From assembly GCA_003290165.1 (NCBI GenBank), contig QNQO01001821.1:124001-188000 (forward strand): 64,000 bases of DNA. Direction: 5' to 3'. This stretch comes from Berberis thunbergii (Eukaryota; Streptophyta; Magnoliopsida; Ranunculales; Berberidaceae). Position numbers and translations under genes: made by a program. Shown one piece after another: positions 19,901 to 31,658 of this stretch. Below the pieces are notes generated by a model. That model searched no databases. It worked only from the letters and a program-made list of their open reading frames with translations, and was not told where the DNA came from. Within the stretch, counting starts at the first letter, position 1; each line of letters opens with the position of its first letter.

Positions 19901-20594
19901 AACTCTTCAAGGAACATATCCTGTTCGTAGGACTTCATACCATCTATTCTACCACGTTGGATTACTCTCCATCTCCAACTATAAGTAAAGAAATATATAC
20001 TTACTCAATCAGGAAAGATAGAGAATAAAATGCTTTCTTGCTTGAGGTAGCTAGTAGTGATGAACTTGTGTAGTATGGCTGTTACCTGTCTTTGGGGCCA
20101 TTTAAATAAATTGATAAAATTTTAAATTGGTTAAATCTGACTCTAATTTGCATGTTTTGAAGATTTTCATCCCATTTAGGCTCTCCAATTCTTATTGTGG
20201 AGTGGACATCGCACTTCTGTAAGTAAAATAATTTTTTCATCCCTAGAATTTCTGTTGGTTAGAACTGGTCTTAGCACTGTTTTTTTTTTTTTTTGTTTTT
20301 TCGCAAGTTTAGCCGGTCAGATTTTTTATCCATTTTTTTTTGCTAAGTTTTGGTGTTTTATATTTTTTACCTCTTATGTCTTGATTCACGTAAGCGTTTT
20401 GTCTGGATCGGATTTCACTGGTCCTCTGTTCACTGCCTTCATCAGGTGAGACTAAATTGATATTTGTTTGCCAAGTGGTCCTAGTTTAGCTGATGCCTGC
20501 CAATGACATATATGGTTCTAGGATCTAATAAAAGCACCCCTCATAAAAAATAACAATTTGCTAACATCCTACAATATTGGTGGAACGATAGGTA
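19901..20594 (+). other. SWEET gene 1 3' flank
   Basis: Contains the 3' UTR motif region shared with modules A to D (from 20005) and T-rich sequence near 20280. No other gene is recognised. Confidence 0.55.
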
Positions 20595-20790
20595 GAGAAA
20601 GGTCACATTTGAATCAGATAATGGAGTTATCAGAACCATTTCTGTTGTGTTATTGAACAAAGACATGTTCCATTCAATCAACCAATTCTAATAGCTGGAA
20701 TTTTAGGATTGGCGTGCACTTTTCCATTCTTTTTCCAAATTGCTTGTACACATGAAGGATCGTTTCTCTCCTTCTACATTCACAGGGTAA
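20595..20790 (+). pseudogene. AP gene fragment, plus strand, downstream of SWEET gene 1
   Basis: It matches ...TFESDNGVI... and then FNQPILIAGILGLACTFPFFFQIACTHEG, a decayed AP segment. It ends at 20790 exactly where copy 1 departs from copy 2 (55061). Confidence 0.8.
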
Positions 20791-20836
20791 TAAAATTATC
20801 ATCAACTGGGTTATATTCTCACCAGGTGAATCAATG
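20791..20836. other. Deletion junction with 46-bp templated filler
   Basis: Copy 2 has about 4.06 kb (55062-59125) between the same flanks. Here it is replaced by 46 bases that match 26692-26740 with one mismatch (ATCATCAACTGGGT...CACCAGGTGAATCAATG). The deletion removed an AP pseudogene and the 5' third of the LINE. Confidence 0.85.
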
Positions 20837-23800
20837 AATTCATTAATGAGGTGGAACTCGCTGATTTTAGTCTTAAAGGGGGAACATTCACATGGTCAAA
20901 TCGGAGAGATCTTCCTATCCTTTGTCGACTTGATCGATTTCTCGCCTCGGTGGATTGGATTGACAAATTTGGTGATAAAGTTGAATGGCTCAAGGTACAG
21001 CAGGTTCTGACCATCACGCGATTTTGCTCGCGAACTCGTCGATTGGTGGTGGTACTCGCCTTTTTTCATTCGATAACAGTTGGTTTGATCACCCTACCCT
21101 GGCAGAGGAGATGAAAGCTTGGTGGAACAACTCAGTAGTCTCTGGCCACCCCGGATACTGTTTATGGTGGAAGCTTAAGGCTCTCAGATGCAATCTCAAA
21201 AGTTGGAGGACTAAAGTTTGGGGTAAGACAAATTTATGTATTCAAAATATCTCTGCTTTAATTGCTAACATTGATGCAGATGAAGAGATTAGGGACTTGA
21301 CTGTTGAGGAAAGGTCTTGTAGAGTGCAGCTACATCAAGAGTGGGCAACATTAATCAAAAGAGATGAGGAGTTTTGGAGAATCAGATCAGGAGTCAATTG
21401 GGTTCGTCATATGGATCAGGGGACTAAATTCTTTCATACCTTGGCTAACAGACGTAGACTGTTTAACTCCATTGAAGCTCTTAGCACGGGTCAGGAGTTG
21501 GTCGTGGATGAAGTCAGTATTAGAGCACTCTTGATATCTCACTTCAAGAAGTTGTTCCATGAAAAGGAGGAGTGGCGACCTTTCTTCTCGGGGATTACCT
21601 TCAAGTCCATCTCTCAGTCTACGGCTACGACATTGGTAGATAACTTTTCCGAAATGGAAATTAGAGCAGCAATGGAAGATCTAAAATCGGAAGTTTCTCC
21701 AGGTCTTGATGGTTTCTCAATGGTGTTCTATTTGAAAATGTGGGAGGTAATCAAAAAAGATTTTCTGAAAGTTGTTGCTGATTTTAACTCGAGAAACTTC
21801 CTTGATTGGCGTTTGAACACCACTATCATCTCGCTCATTCCCAAATGTGCGGGAATGCGGACGGTAAATGATTTTAGACCTATCAGTATTTTGAACGGGG
21901 CCTACAAGATAATTGCCAAGGTGTTAGCTAACAGATTGAAAATAGTTCTTCATTCAGTCATCTCTCCTTTTCAAAGTGCAGCAGTCAGTGGAAGACAGGT
22001 GGTGGATAGCCCTTTAATTGCCAATGAAATTATTGATTCTAGAAAAAAACAAGGTGTTCCAGGGCTTGTTATCAAATTAGATTTCTCCAAAGCTTTTGAC
22101 AATGTTTCTTGGAGATATCTGGATTTGGTAATGACTCGCATGGGGTTTGACTCCAAATGGATTGATTGGCTTCACACTTGCAGATCTACAGCTAATTTTT
22201 CTCTGAAAATTAATGGTCAGCTGCACGGGTTTTTCAATAGCTCGAAAGGTCTGCGACAAGGCGATCCCCTGTCTCCTCTTCTTTTACTATAGCTGCAGAA
22301 GGTTTAACTCAAATGATTCTGAAAGCAGTTGATGCTGGCCTAGTGAGAGGGTTTTCTGTCGCGAAGGGTAGTCCGCCTGTCTCTATTCTCCAGTATGCGG
22401 ATGATACTATCCTTTTTTGTGATGCTTCCGCTTCTCAGGTTATTGCTCTTAAAAGAATTATGCTTTGGTTCGAAGTTATTTCAGGACTGAAAATCAACTT
22501 TCACAAATCAAGGGTTTTGCCTATTGGAGATGTCCCTCACTTGCACCAGTTGGCGGGTCTATTGGGTTGTGCAGCAGGTCACCTTCCAGTTAAGTACTTG
22601 GGCATGCCTTTGGGGGCTAGTTTCAAAAGTAAAGCTGTTTGGGACGAGACGCTCGAAAGGATGGAATCGAAACTAGCGACTTGGAAACGCAAATTTCTTT
22701 CTAAAGCAGGCAGACTAGCTCTTGTACAATCCACATTAGTTTCTATCCCGGTCTTCATGCTGTCTCTTATCAAGGTTCCCTGTTCAATTGCAGCCAAGAT
22801 GGAACGGATCATGCGCGATTTCCTTTGGGGTTCTACTCATAACTCTAGAAAGATGCATTTAGTGGGCTGGGAGAAAATTTGTTGCCCTAAATCTCGCGGT
22901 GGTTTAGGCATCCGTCAGGTGGTCTCTTTCAATATTGCTTTACTTTCTAAGTGGTTTTGGCGATTTGCAGAAGAGAATGATAATTTATGGAGATCTCTCA
23001 TTATGGACAAATATGGGCGCAATAGATGGGTTTGGGAAAAGAAAACTAAGTACACTTCCTACGGATGCTCTTTGTGGAAATCTATCTCCCGGTGCGCAAG
23101 TGGCTTCTACCCACACACCTCTCTCAAATGCGGAAATGGTGATCTCATCTCTTTCTGGCATGATGTCTGGTGTAGTAACCAATCTTTGAAAGATCTTTTT
23201 CCAATGTTGTTTCTCATTAACAAGAATCAATATGGGAATGTGAGCAGTTTTCGGTCTAACAGCAACTCTTGGGATCTTTCCTTTCGCAGACACCTCAACA
23301 CTGGGGAACTAGATGAGTTCGCTAATCTTATACACCTGTTGGATAGACAAATGCTCTCAGAGGGACCAGATAGTTTGGTGTGGAAGGGTAAAGGGGTAGG
23401 CTTCTCGGTGAAAGAATTTTCGGATATGTTGGCTGCATCTCATTATGAGACCCACTCTAACCCCTTCATTTCCTCCCACCAAAATCTGGTATGGGTGAAA
23501 AACCTTCTTCCTCGGATTAATTTCTTTTGTTGGTCAGTTTTGCATGAGAAGATCTTGACTAAAGATAGGTTAAGAAAAATGGGAATCCTCACTGGGAGTC
23601 TTTGTGTGCTTTGCAACGAATCTGAAGAGACACTGGACCATTTGATGCTACATTGCAGTTTCTCCAAATCCATATGGCGCAATTTCTTGGTGGAATTCGG
23701 TTTAAGTTTGATGTTTGAAGGTTCCATTCTAGATTGGCTAAGTTGGTGGTCTAAAGCAAATCCGTCCCGTCGGGGGGAGTGGTTATGGCGTAGGGTCCCT

Positions 23801-23983
23801 CTCGTTCTCATGTGGTGTGTGTGGAAAGAAAGAAATAAAAGGGTTTTTGAAGGACTAAACAGATCAGAAAACTCTATCTTTATTGAGATTAGAGAATTGC
23901 TGTGGAAAATGGGTACGGCATGTAATTTATTTAGGGATTTGGGGTTTGACACTTTCATAGTGTCTTGGCATTCCTTGATTTAG
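20837..23983 (+). pseudogene. LINE ORF2 pseudogene (endonuclease C-end, reverse transcriptase, zinc-binding)
   Basis: Compared with the intact ORF2 at 58624, one G is lost near 20994 and one T near 22285, giving three frames. Pieces read 20837-20994, then 20985-22292 (up to RQGDPLSPLLL), then 22313-23983 (from the residues before YADDTILF to SWHSLI). Three amino-acid differences from copy 2 were noted: V for M in AKVLANRLK, A for T in ILKAVDAG, V for A in STLVSIPV. The catalytic YADD box survives but the protein cannot be made. Confidence 0.93.
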
Positions 23984-24058
23984 GAATGTTTATCGTTGTA
24001 ACTTGTTTCCCTTTCTTTCATTAATAAACATCTTCATGTTTGACCGTTAAAAAAAAAT
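20837..24058 (+). mobile_element. LINE, copy 1, truncated by deletion
   Basis: The 3' part of the LINE found intact at 56990-62350, including the 3' UTR (AATAAA-type signal near 24022) and A tail at about 24050-24058. The 5' UTR, ORF1 and the first 170 or so codons of ORF2 are missing because of the junction at 20791-20836, not because of ordinary reverse-transcription truncation. Confidence 0.92.
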
Positions 24059-24167
24059 GATGAGTATGAGTTGAGTTATTGTTTACTGACGAAAAAAATG
24101 TCATCAGGACTTATTAGATTAGGGAGCTCTGAAAATTGAAACTAAAGTACATGTATAATGATCAATC

Positions 24168-25541
24168 TCAAATACATTTCTCCCTAGCAAAGGACACTTC
24201 GTGGGTACCAATACCATACACAAACCTGTGGTTTACTTGATGACCGGATCCTATGAGCACTGACATTTCCGGGTAATCATGGGGGTAAATTGTTAGGCAA
24301 AAACCATCATCAATCTTATGGAATAGCTCTCTAGAAATAACTTCCAAATTTGCATCACCCTGGAAGTGGTATTCCATGGTAGGATACACGATATCTATAT
24401 TAGGCAGTTGGAAGCAGAGACCATATCCATCTGGTTGTGTCATGAGCACACCATGTTGTTGAAAGTAATTTACCAGTCTTTCTCTTAGGAGGTCATATAT
24501 GTTCCGTATAATTAGGGTCGATGGAGAACCAGTGTCTAGAATACACCCAGGACGAAACATATCTGGTGCCAAATTCATTCGATATCCTGCAATAGTTATG
24601 TCCACCAGCCGTAAGTAATAATGTACATCTGCCTCAGCTATCAACAACTGAGTTGTGAATATCATCCCTTCCGGGTTTTGGAATTGCGCATCAACTCCGA
24701 ATCGTAAATATGTATCATGCTGTTGATTTAGACAATAAGAGAAACGATGACCTTCATACCTAGACGCAATTTGGGATAAGAAGGATGGATATGCACGAGC
24801 CAATCCTAAAATTCCAGCTATTTTATTTGATTGTTCGAATGGAGCATCTTTTTGTTCAAAACCACAACCAAAGATCAAATTGGGAATGGTTTCAATAGCT
24901 CCATTACCTGATTCAAAAGTGAATGTTTCGTTACCCAATATTCCACGACTGGATAGACCGCACGCATAATGAAGGTTGTATAAACAACAGGTATCCCAGC
25001 AATTGCCTACTCCTTCGCAAGAAGGGGGATGACCTGAACATTTCCTAGATGCAAAAGTTAATGATTCATGGTAAGGGAATAAAGGTTCAATTTGTGGGTA
25101 GCAATTCTTAGCATCGCATCCTTCACACTGAAGCCATGTGTAATCACTGCCTGTGTCAACGATAAAGAAGTAAGACTTGTATGCAGGTCCTGTACTAAAG
25201 GTACCGATACCCACTCGGGCAAGGTAGTAGTACGTTTCATCGAAGGTCACTGGTGGACCTACCATGTTTGGATGTACACTATCAGTTTCATTAGCGCCCT
25301 TGATCGCTGTGGCTGTCCGTATAGTTGAAGCTACATGATTTAGACGAACCATTGACTGGTGATGAAATCTTTTAGCTCTTTCTTCAAAAGTCAGATTACC
25401 AGGATAGACAGGTGATTCTATGGAGTCCCGGTGAATGAGCTTCATACTGAAGCCATCGCGTACTGCAGAGACTAAATGCAGTAGTAGAAGGAGAGATGAA
25501 AGAAGGTATAAAGAGACTGTGATCATGGATAAAACAGCCAT
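24168..25541 (-). CDS. Aspartic protease, nepenthesin/CDR1-like, gene 1 (457 aa)
   Basis: Single-exon gene for an A1-family pepsin-like protease of the plant nepenthesin/CDR1 type. Residues 1-26 form a signal peptide (MAVLSMITVS...LLHLVSAV), and the prosegment begins DGFSMKLIHRDS. The catalytic motifs are DTGS at residues 129-132 and DTGS at 336-339, and the Cys-rich insert typical of the group lies at about 140-195. Length is normal for the group. The frame extends upstream to 25640, but the TATA box at 25598-25605 lies inside that extension, so the ATG at 25541 is preferred. Such proteases are usually secreted, and some act in defence signalling. The predicted protein is the same as gene 2 at 62460. 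Confidence 0.92.
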   Translation of the reverse strand: MAVLSMITVSLYLLSSLLLLLHLVSAVRDGFSMKLIHRDSIESPVYPGNLTFEERAKRFHHQSMVRLNHVASTIRTATAIKGANETDSVHPNMVGPPVTFDETYYYLARVGIGTFSTGPAYKSYFFIVDTGSDYTWLQCEGCDAKNCYPQIEPLFPYHESLTFASRKCSGHPPSCEGVGNCWDTCCLYNLHYACGLSSRGILGNETFTFESGNGAIETIPNLIFGCGFEQKDAPFEQSNKIAGILGLARAYPSFLSQIASRYEGHRFSYCLNQQHDTYLRFGVDAQFQNPEGMIFTTQLLIAEADVHYYLRLVDITIAGYRMNLAPDMFRPGCILDTGSPSTLIIRNIYDLLRERLVNYFQQHGVLMTQPDGYGLCFQLPNIDIVYPTMEYHFQGDANLEVISRELFHKIDDGFCLTIYPHDYPEMSVLIGSGHQVNHRFVYGIGTHEVSFAREKCI

Positions 25542-25597
25542 GACTGACTTTGATTTTACGAATTGAACTTCAAATGAGAGGAACAAACAACTCGATC

Positions 25598-25605
25598 TAT
25601 TTATA
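25598..25605 (-). promoter_or_regulatory. TATA box of AP gene 1
   Basis: Minus-strand TATAAATA 57 bases before the chosen ATG, implying a leader of about 25-30 bases. Similar boxes precede the AP copy at 63833 and, in altered form, other AP relics. Confidence 0.7.
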
Positions 25606-26199
25606 GGAAGCATGAATTCTTTCAATGAATAGCACATCAATGCAAGCAGGGGTTAAAGAATTAAGAAACTACACAAGCCCAAAGGCCTACTAAAAAAGAA
25701 CACAAATATCACCTCTCAAAGAATTTCAAAAGCATGAGCTAACAACAATGGAAGCAAAAAGTGATGAGCTAAAAGCAAACAAGCATGAATGAACTGCATA
25801 CCAAAGCAACCTAAGGTAGGCAGAAATACACACCTTTTATATGGCCACTTTGGGACTGCATTTGCCTGCTGTAATTTGTAGAAGTTGAAAAAGTTAGTAA
25901 TGAAATTTTTTTCGAACAAGGTTTCTTATTAGTATAGTAGTGAACACCTTTAGGATTTAGCCTTGTAAATAACATTTCCATCTTGAAGTTTCTAGTTTTG
26001 TAAAAGTAATTTCTTTGAGGCTCCTGATTTCGTGATGATTCATTTATAAATATAACAGACCTTGAGTTTAAGTAATGAGCATTGGTTGAGATTTTTAACT
26101 GGCTGAATAAATGTCTGTCATAAGGACTTATTAGTTATTACACAGTTTGGAGAACTGAAATTGGAGTGCATAGATCAATCGATCTCTTAAACAGTTGAT
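25606..26199. other. AP gene 1 upstream region
   Basis: No gene found. The sequence is homologous to flanks of other AP copies (29000-29340, 36770-37100, 56660-56990), so it belongs to the AP repeat unit. Confidence 0.55.
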
Positions 26200-26610
26200 T
26201 CGTACCAATATCAACCACAAACCTTTGGTTTATTTGATGAAACAATCTTTATAGCCATTGACGCAACTATTTGGTTGTCAAGGCGTAAAATTGTTAGCCA
26301 GATAGCATCAGGACTGACAACATATATCACTGTAGGATCAATTACCAAATTTGCACCTCCCTCCTTTGGCACACGACCAAATTGTTCAAAGTAATGCACC
26401 ATTAGTTCTTTTATGAGGTTAGATATGTTCCATCCATTTATTAAAGGTTACTGGAGAAGCGCTGTCTAGATCACATCTACCACAACCGTGTTGTCTAAGA
26501 GCAAAAGTACCTGGTGCAAAATCCATTCGATGTCCTGCAGTAGTTATGTATATATGGAGGTATTGATCTGACCAGACACTAGCTAAACCTGATTTGCCTA
26601 AGAGCTTTGT
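26200..26610 (-). pseudogene. AP pseudogene fragment, C-terminal half
   Basis: Minus-strand pieces match the AP C-terminus: RMDFAPGTFALRQ... followed by a second catalytic region reading LDSASPV instead of LDTGSP. Then come frameshifted remains of the LVxYFxQ and GSxxQVNHRFV blocks. The N-terminal half is missing. It cannot be active. Confidence 0.8.
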
Positions 26611-27627
26611 CAAGCTTTAACATTTGCCGACTAGTTATCAGTTATCACTGATACATTCCTATGTTCGCCATCTTCTTAGTCAGCAGAGATATAAAATTAT
26701 CATCAACTGGGTCATATTCTCACCAGGTGAATCAATGAATGTGCAGAGCGCAACATTAGATCCCACTAAAACTTTAAGATTGATGATGGAAATTCTAGTT
26801 GCACGTATGATAAAAAACTTATTGGTGCCCCGTCCATTCTGACAAGTTGTCCTTGGTTTAAAATGGCTCAATCAAGCACAGAAGCGATCCTCTTGACTGA
26901 GGTATGAGGCGATAATAAGGCTAACCCTCTGTTTCAGGGTAAAATACTAGTTTCATCATTGGATTCCCAAACTTCAACTTCACCATTGCGTTTCTTGCCT
27001 AAGCGCATCAAAAAACAAAATATATATTTAAAAAATTGAACAAATAATCATCCACAACAATGTTACACTGTTACTAGAACACAATTATCTCAAGGTATTT
27101 CATGTTCATCCACCTACATACATTTTCCACAGCAAAAATGGACTAAAAGTGATGTTTGCCTGGTGCAAATATGATTTGCTTCCATGTATTTACTCGGTTT
27201 GGTATCTGGTAAAACATTCTCTCAAATTCAACTGAAGAATCTTAACAGTGATTTGTTGATACATGGAGAGAATGTTGTCAATAAAATATGTGTCCCGGCC
27301 AACCTAAACTGAAATGGAACGGTATTATACCGTCCCAATATGAATCGGATCGATCACTATTTCACTGTTTGGGAAAATGAATCGAATCATTACTGTTTGA
27401 TACTGTACCAATTTTGGGTTTTGGAATACCAAAATACTAGACGGGACTGAATAGTAAATTAATATTATTTTAATTATTAAATTTGGATGGTATGGTGTTA
27501 TTTTTATTGTGAAAAACAAGGACAGAAGCATTCAAAGTTAAAATTTTAAATTTTAAATGCATATTTAACTGACCAAAAAATGTCATCAGGTAAATTGAAA
27601 TTATAGTAAATATATCATTGATCAATC
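26611..27627. other. AP inter-gene spacer with filler donor sequence
   Basis: No gene is recognised. Bases 26692-26740 match the filler at 20791. Bases 27290-27460 contain several GGTATT/AATACC-type inverted motifs but no clear element ends. Confidence 0.45.
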
Positions 27628-28866
27628 TCAAATACATTGCTCCCTAGCAAAGGACAGTTCGTTGGTACCAATACCATACACAAACCTGTGGTTTACTTGA
27701 TGACCTGATCCTATGAGCACTGACATTGTTGGGTCATCATGGGGATAAATTGTTAGGCAGACAACTCCAGGACCAAAATGGAATAACTCTCTAGGAAAAA
27801 TGACCAAATTTGCATCACCCTGGAAGTGGTATACCATGGTAGGATATGGGAACTCTCCATTAGGCAGTTGGAAGCAGAGATCGTATCCACCTATTTGTGT
27901 CATGAGCACACCAAGTTGTCGAAAGTAATGTACCAGTCTTTGTCTTATGAGATCATATATGTTCCGTTTAATTAGGGTCCATTGAGTACCAGTGTCTAGA
28001 GTACACCCACCTGTTCTATCTTGTCTTCGATCAAACGTACCTGTAGCCAAATTCATTCGATATCCTGCAACACTTATGTCCCTCAGCTGCAAGTAGTAAT
28101 GTATATCTGGCTCTGCTATCAACAACTGAGTTGTGGATATCACCCCTTTTGGGTTTTGGAATTGTGCATCAATTCCAAATCGTAAAAATGTATTACCCTG
28201 TTCATTTAGACAATAAGAGAAACGACGACCTTCATACCTATAAGCAATTTGGAATAAGAAGGATGGATATGCACGAGCTAATCCTAAAATTCCAGCTATT
28301 GGAGTTGGTTGATCAAATGGAACATTTCTTTGTACAAAACCACAACCAAAGATCAAATTGGAAATGGGTTGAATGGTTCCATCATCAGATTCAAAAGTAA
28401 ATGTTTCGTTACCTATCAGTCCAGCACTGAATAGACCAACACTATACTGAGTTTCGTAAACACAATAGGTATTCCAGCAATAACCTGCTCCGTTGCAAAA
28501 AGGGGGACGATAACATCTCTTATATGCAAAAGTTGACGAATGAAGGTAAGGGAATTTAGGTCCTAATTGTGCGTAGCAATAATTAGGGTGACATCCGGCG
28601 CATTGAAGCCATGTGATGGGACTGCCTGTATAACCACAAAGAGGTAAGACATGTATGTACTAAAGGTACCGATACCCACTCGGGCAAGGTACACCATTCC
28701 GTCAAAGCCCACTACTGGTGGACCGATAATGTCTGGATGTACACTGTCAGTTTCGTTAGTCCCCTTGATCGCTATGCCTGTCCTTATAGTTGAAGCTACC
28801 TAATTAAGATGAACCATTGATTGGCGATGAAATCTTTTAGCTCTTTCTTCAAAAGTCAGATTACCA
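27628..28866 (-). pseudogene. AP pseudogene (5'-truncated, stop, frameshift at catalytic Asp)
   Basis: Nearly the whole AP protein is recognisable, from TFEERAKRFHRQSM at 28866 to the final EQCI at 27628. The signal peptide and propeptide start are gone, replaced by the 39-bp repeat at 28868. A TAG replaces a codon between HLN and VAST (28800). One base is missing in the Asp codon of the first DTGS (around 28630), so the frame breaks exactly at the catalytic residue. The downstream half is open and retains a second DTGT. The frame after the break reads on from PITWLQCAGC. Confidence 0.88.
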
Positions 28867-28867
28867 G

Positions 28868-28971
28868 TTATAGAAAGCAAGAATTCTTTCAAACAACTCG
28901 ACCTACTTATAGAAAGCAAGAATTCTTTCAAACAACTCGACCTACTTATAGAAAGCAAGAATTCTTTCAAG
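28868..28971. repeat. 39-bp tandem repeat, 2.7 copies
   Basis: Units start at 28868, 28907 and 28946 (partial) and begin TTATAGAAAGCAAGAATTC. The unit derives from the TATA/leader region of AP genes. The array replaces the 5' end of the adjacent AP pseudogene. The open frame crossing it on the plus strand is a by-product of the repeat. Confidence 0.9.
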
Positions 28972-29379
28972 TTATCAATGACACATCAATGCAAGCACGG
29001 GTTAAAGATTTAAAAAGCTACGAACAAGCACCAAGGCCTACAATGGAGGACATAAATGTTGCCTCTCAAAGAACTTTGAAAGGATGAGCTAACAACCATG
29101 CAAACGAAAAGTGATGAGCTAACAACCTAAAGCAAACAAGCATGAACTACAAACCTAAGCAACCTAAGGAGAGCACAAATATGATTTCTTTGAGGCTGCA
29201 GATTTCATGATGATTCACTTACAAATATGACAGACCTTGAGTTAAAGTGATGAGCAGGAGTTGAGTGCTTTAAGAAGAAGAAAAAATGTCTGTCACAAGG
29301 ACTTATTACATTAGACAGTTTGGAGAACTGAAGTTGAAGTACATAATTAATCAATCGATCTCATAAACATTTTTCCCTA
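28972..29379. other. AP repeat-unit flank
   Basis: Homologous to the upstream flanks of other AP copies. No gene. Confidence 0.5.
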
Positions 29380-30055
29380 TCAAAGAACAGTTGATTGGTA
29401 CCCAATATCAAACACAAACCTCTGGTTTATTTGATGAAACTATCCTATGGGACGCAACTATTTGGTTGTCAAGGCGAAAAATTGTTAGGCAGATAGCATC
29501 AGGACTGACATCCCACTGTAGGATAAATTACCAAAGTTGTGCCTCCCTCAAAATGGTATATCAAGGAAGGATACTGCATCATTATATTCGACTTACTGAA
29601 GCAAAGATCATCCACTAAGATGTATCATCAGCACATGGCTTAATTGTTCGAAGCAATGCACCGTTATTTATTTTACGAGTTTAGATATGTTCCGTTTAAT
29701 AGAGGGTACTGGAGAAGCACTGTCTAAAATACACCCACCACTACTGTCTTTTCTAAGAGCAAAAGTATCTGGTGCAAAATTCATTTGACATCCTGCAGTA
29801 GTTATTTCCTCCGACTGCAAGTAATCATGTATAGATGGCTCTGCTATCAACAACCGAGTATTGGGTATCATCCATTCCGGGGCATGAAATTGTGAATCAA
29901 CATCCAATCGTAAAAATGTAGCACCCCTGGATCTGGATGTGGACAATAAGAGAAACGATTATATCACCTAGAAGCAACTTGGATTAAGAAGGATGGGTAC
30001 GCATGCACCCTCCAGTCCTACAATGCCAGCTATTCGAGTCGGTAATTTGAATGGA
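29380..30055 (-). pseudogene. AP pseudogene fragment, C-terminal half
   Basis: Minus-strand pieces include RLDVDSQFHAPEWMIPNTRLLIAEPSIHDYLQ and MNFAPDTFALRKDSSGGCILDSASP. The second active site is changed from DTG to DSA, as in the fragment at 26200, so the two share ancestry. Downstream blocks are frameshifted. The N-terminal half and first active site are absent. Confidence 0.82.
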
Positions 30056-30489
30056 CAACCTGTTTGCTTTGGTCAGAGCTAGGCTCGACGTTGTTGATTT
30101 GGTTAGAAGTTAGAACTAGTCTCAGCATTGTTTTTCTTATAATAAACATGTAATGTTTTCCACCTACCTTGGTGATCTGTAGAGCTTTGTCAAGCTTTAA
30201 CAGTTAGGCACATAACTAGTTTATCATTGATAATATTCCTCTGTTCAGCACTTTCTTCATCAGGTGAGAAGTAAACGAATGCTGAATTGATAATATTAGG
30301 TTGTTTGTATAGCGAGTTGATTTCAAGATCCGTTTACAAATATCACAGACCTTGGGTGGGTTGTGATGCGGAATTAGTTTAAATCTTTGTTGAGTTTAAC
30401 TGACCAAAAAATGTCATCAGGACTTGTTAGATTAGGCAACTCAGAAAAAGGAAATAAAAACTACATATATAATCGATGATCAATCAATC
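30056..30489. other. AP spacer with Ser/Asn-rich relic
   Basis: Bases 30065-30150 resemble the polar coding relic at 14865-15003. No other feature is recognised. Confidence 0.4.
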
Positions 30490-31421
30490 TCACTTACATC
30501 CCTCCCTGGCAAATGACAGTTCATCAGTATCTATATCAAACACAAACCTATGGTTTACTTGATGATACGATCCTAAGAGCACTGACATTGTACCATCATG
30601 CGGTAAAATTGTTAGGCAGAAAGCATCATCACCATATTTGAATAGCTCTCCAGACTTGACTTCCAAATTTGCATCACCCTGGAAGTGGTATACCATGGTA
30701 GGATACACGATATCTATATTAGGCAATTGGAAGCAGAGATCGTATCCATCTATTTGTGTCATCGGCACACCAAGTCGTTGAAAGTAATATACCAGTCTTT
30801 GTGTTATGAGGCCATACACGTTCCATCTAATTAGGGTCCCTCCAGTACCTATATCTAGAATACATCCACCCGTACCATCTGGTCTTCGAGCAAATGTACC
30901 TGGCGCCAAATTCAAATGATTTCCTGCAATACTTATGTCCCTCAGCTGTAAGTAGTAATGTATATCTGGCTCTGCTATCAACAACTGAGTTGTGGATATC
31001 ATCCCTTCCAGGTTTCGGAATTGCGCAGCAGTTCCAGATCCTAAAAATACATCACCCTCTTTAGTTATACAATAAGAGAAACGATGAACTTCATACCTAG
31101 AAGCAATTTGGGATAAGAAGGATGGATATGCACGAGCCAATCCTAAAACTCCAGCTATTCGAGTTGGTTGATTGAATGGAGCATCTTTTTGTTCAAAACC
31201 ACAACCAAAGATCAAATTGGGAATGGTTTTGATAGCTCCATTATCCGATTCAAAGGTGAATGTTTCGTTACCCAACATTCCACGACTGGACAGTCTGGAT
31301 AGACCGCTATAATAATGAACGTGATAAAAACAATAGGTATGCCAGCAATAACCTACTCCGTCGCAAGAAGGGGGGTTACCTGAACATTTCCTAGATACAA
31401 AAGTTGATGATTCATGGTAAG
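30490..31421 (-). pseudogene. AP gene 3, C-terminal part, separated by copia-2
   Basis: An open frame runs from the copia-2 edge to the stop at 30490, ending FDIDTDELSFAREGCK. It continues the protein whose N-terminal part is at 36301-36768. The second catalytic motif reads LDIGTGGTLI, with Ile for the conserved Thr. Apart from the insertion no stop or frameshift was seen in this part. Confidence 0.88.
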
Positions 31422-31645
31422 TGATGAAATGTTAGACACAAAGAAAATGATTTGTGTGTATTGTGTTGTCTTTCTCATTCACAATCTCCTGTTTATATAC
31501 AAACTAATCCAGAGAATATTGTGAGAATATTCACAATATAATCTGCTAATTTTCTTAAAACTATTATACAATATTGACTCTATAAGCAACTTTCCTAATA
31601 CAAATATTCCCAATCAATCAGGATATTCGTAATATATTCTCAATA
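31422..31645 (-). repeat. copia-2 3' LTR
   Basis: 224 bp, beginning TGATGAAATG and ending TTCTCAATA on the plus strand. It differs from its partner only at a T/C position near 31554. Confidence 0.95.
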
Positions 31646-31658
31646 CCCCCCTCAAGTT
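31646..31658 (-). promoter_or_regulatory. copia-2 polypurine tract
   Basis: The minus strand reads AACTTGAGGGGGG directly next to the 3' LTR, the expected second-strand primer. Confidence 0.85.

Larger units (their letters stand above)
3989..25708. repeat. Segmental duplication, copy 1 (about 34.2-kb period)
   Basis: This interval repeats in the same order and orientation at 38186-64000. The offset is 34198 at the LTR boundary, 34265 at the SWEET start and 38292 at the AP gene. The increase of about 4 kb at the AP gene reflects a deletion in this copy at 20791-20836. Copy 2 still matches at its last base, so the duplication is longer than the window shows. Confidence 0.95.

Noticed and set aside
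25542..25640. Longer AP start (33 extra residues)
   Set aside because: The TATA box at 25598-25605 lies within this extension, and the downstream ATG begins a proper signal peptide.
28868..28971. Possible CRISPR-like array
   Set aside because: Units are directly adjacent without unique spacers. This is a plant minisatellite.
28821..29087. Plus-strand frame with YRKQEFFQTTRPT repeats
   Set aside because: It is the accidental translation of the 39-bp tandem repeat derived from an AP promoter region on the other strand.
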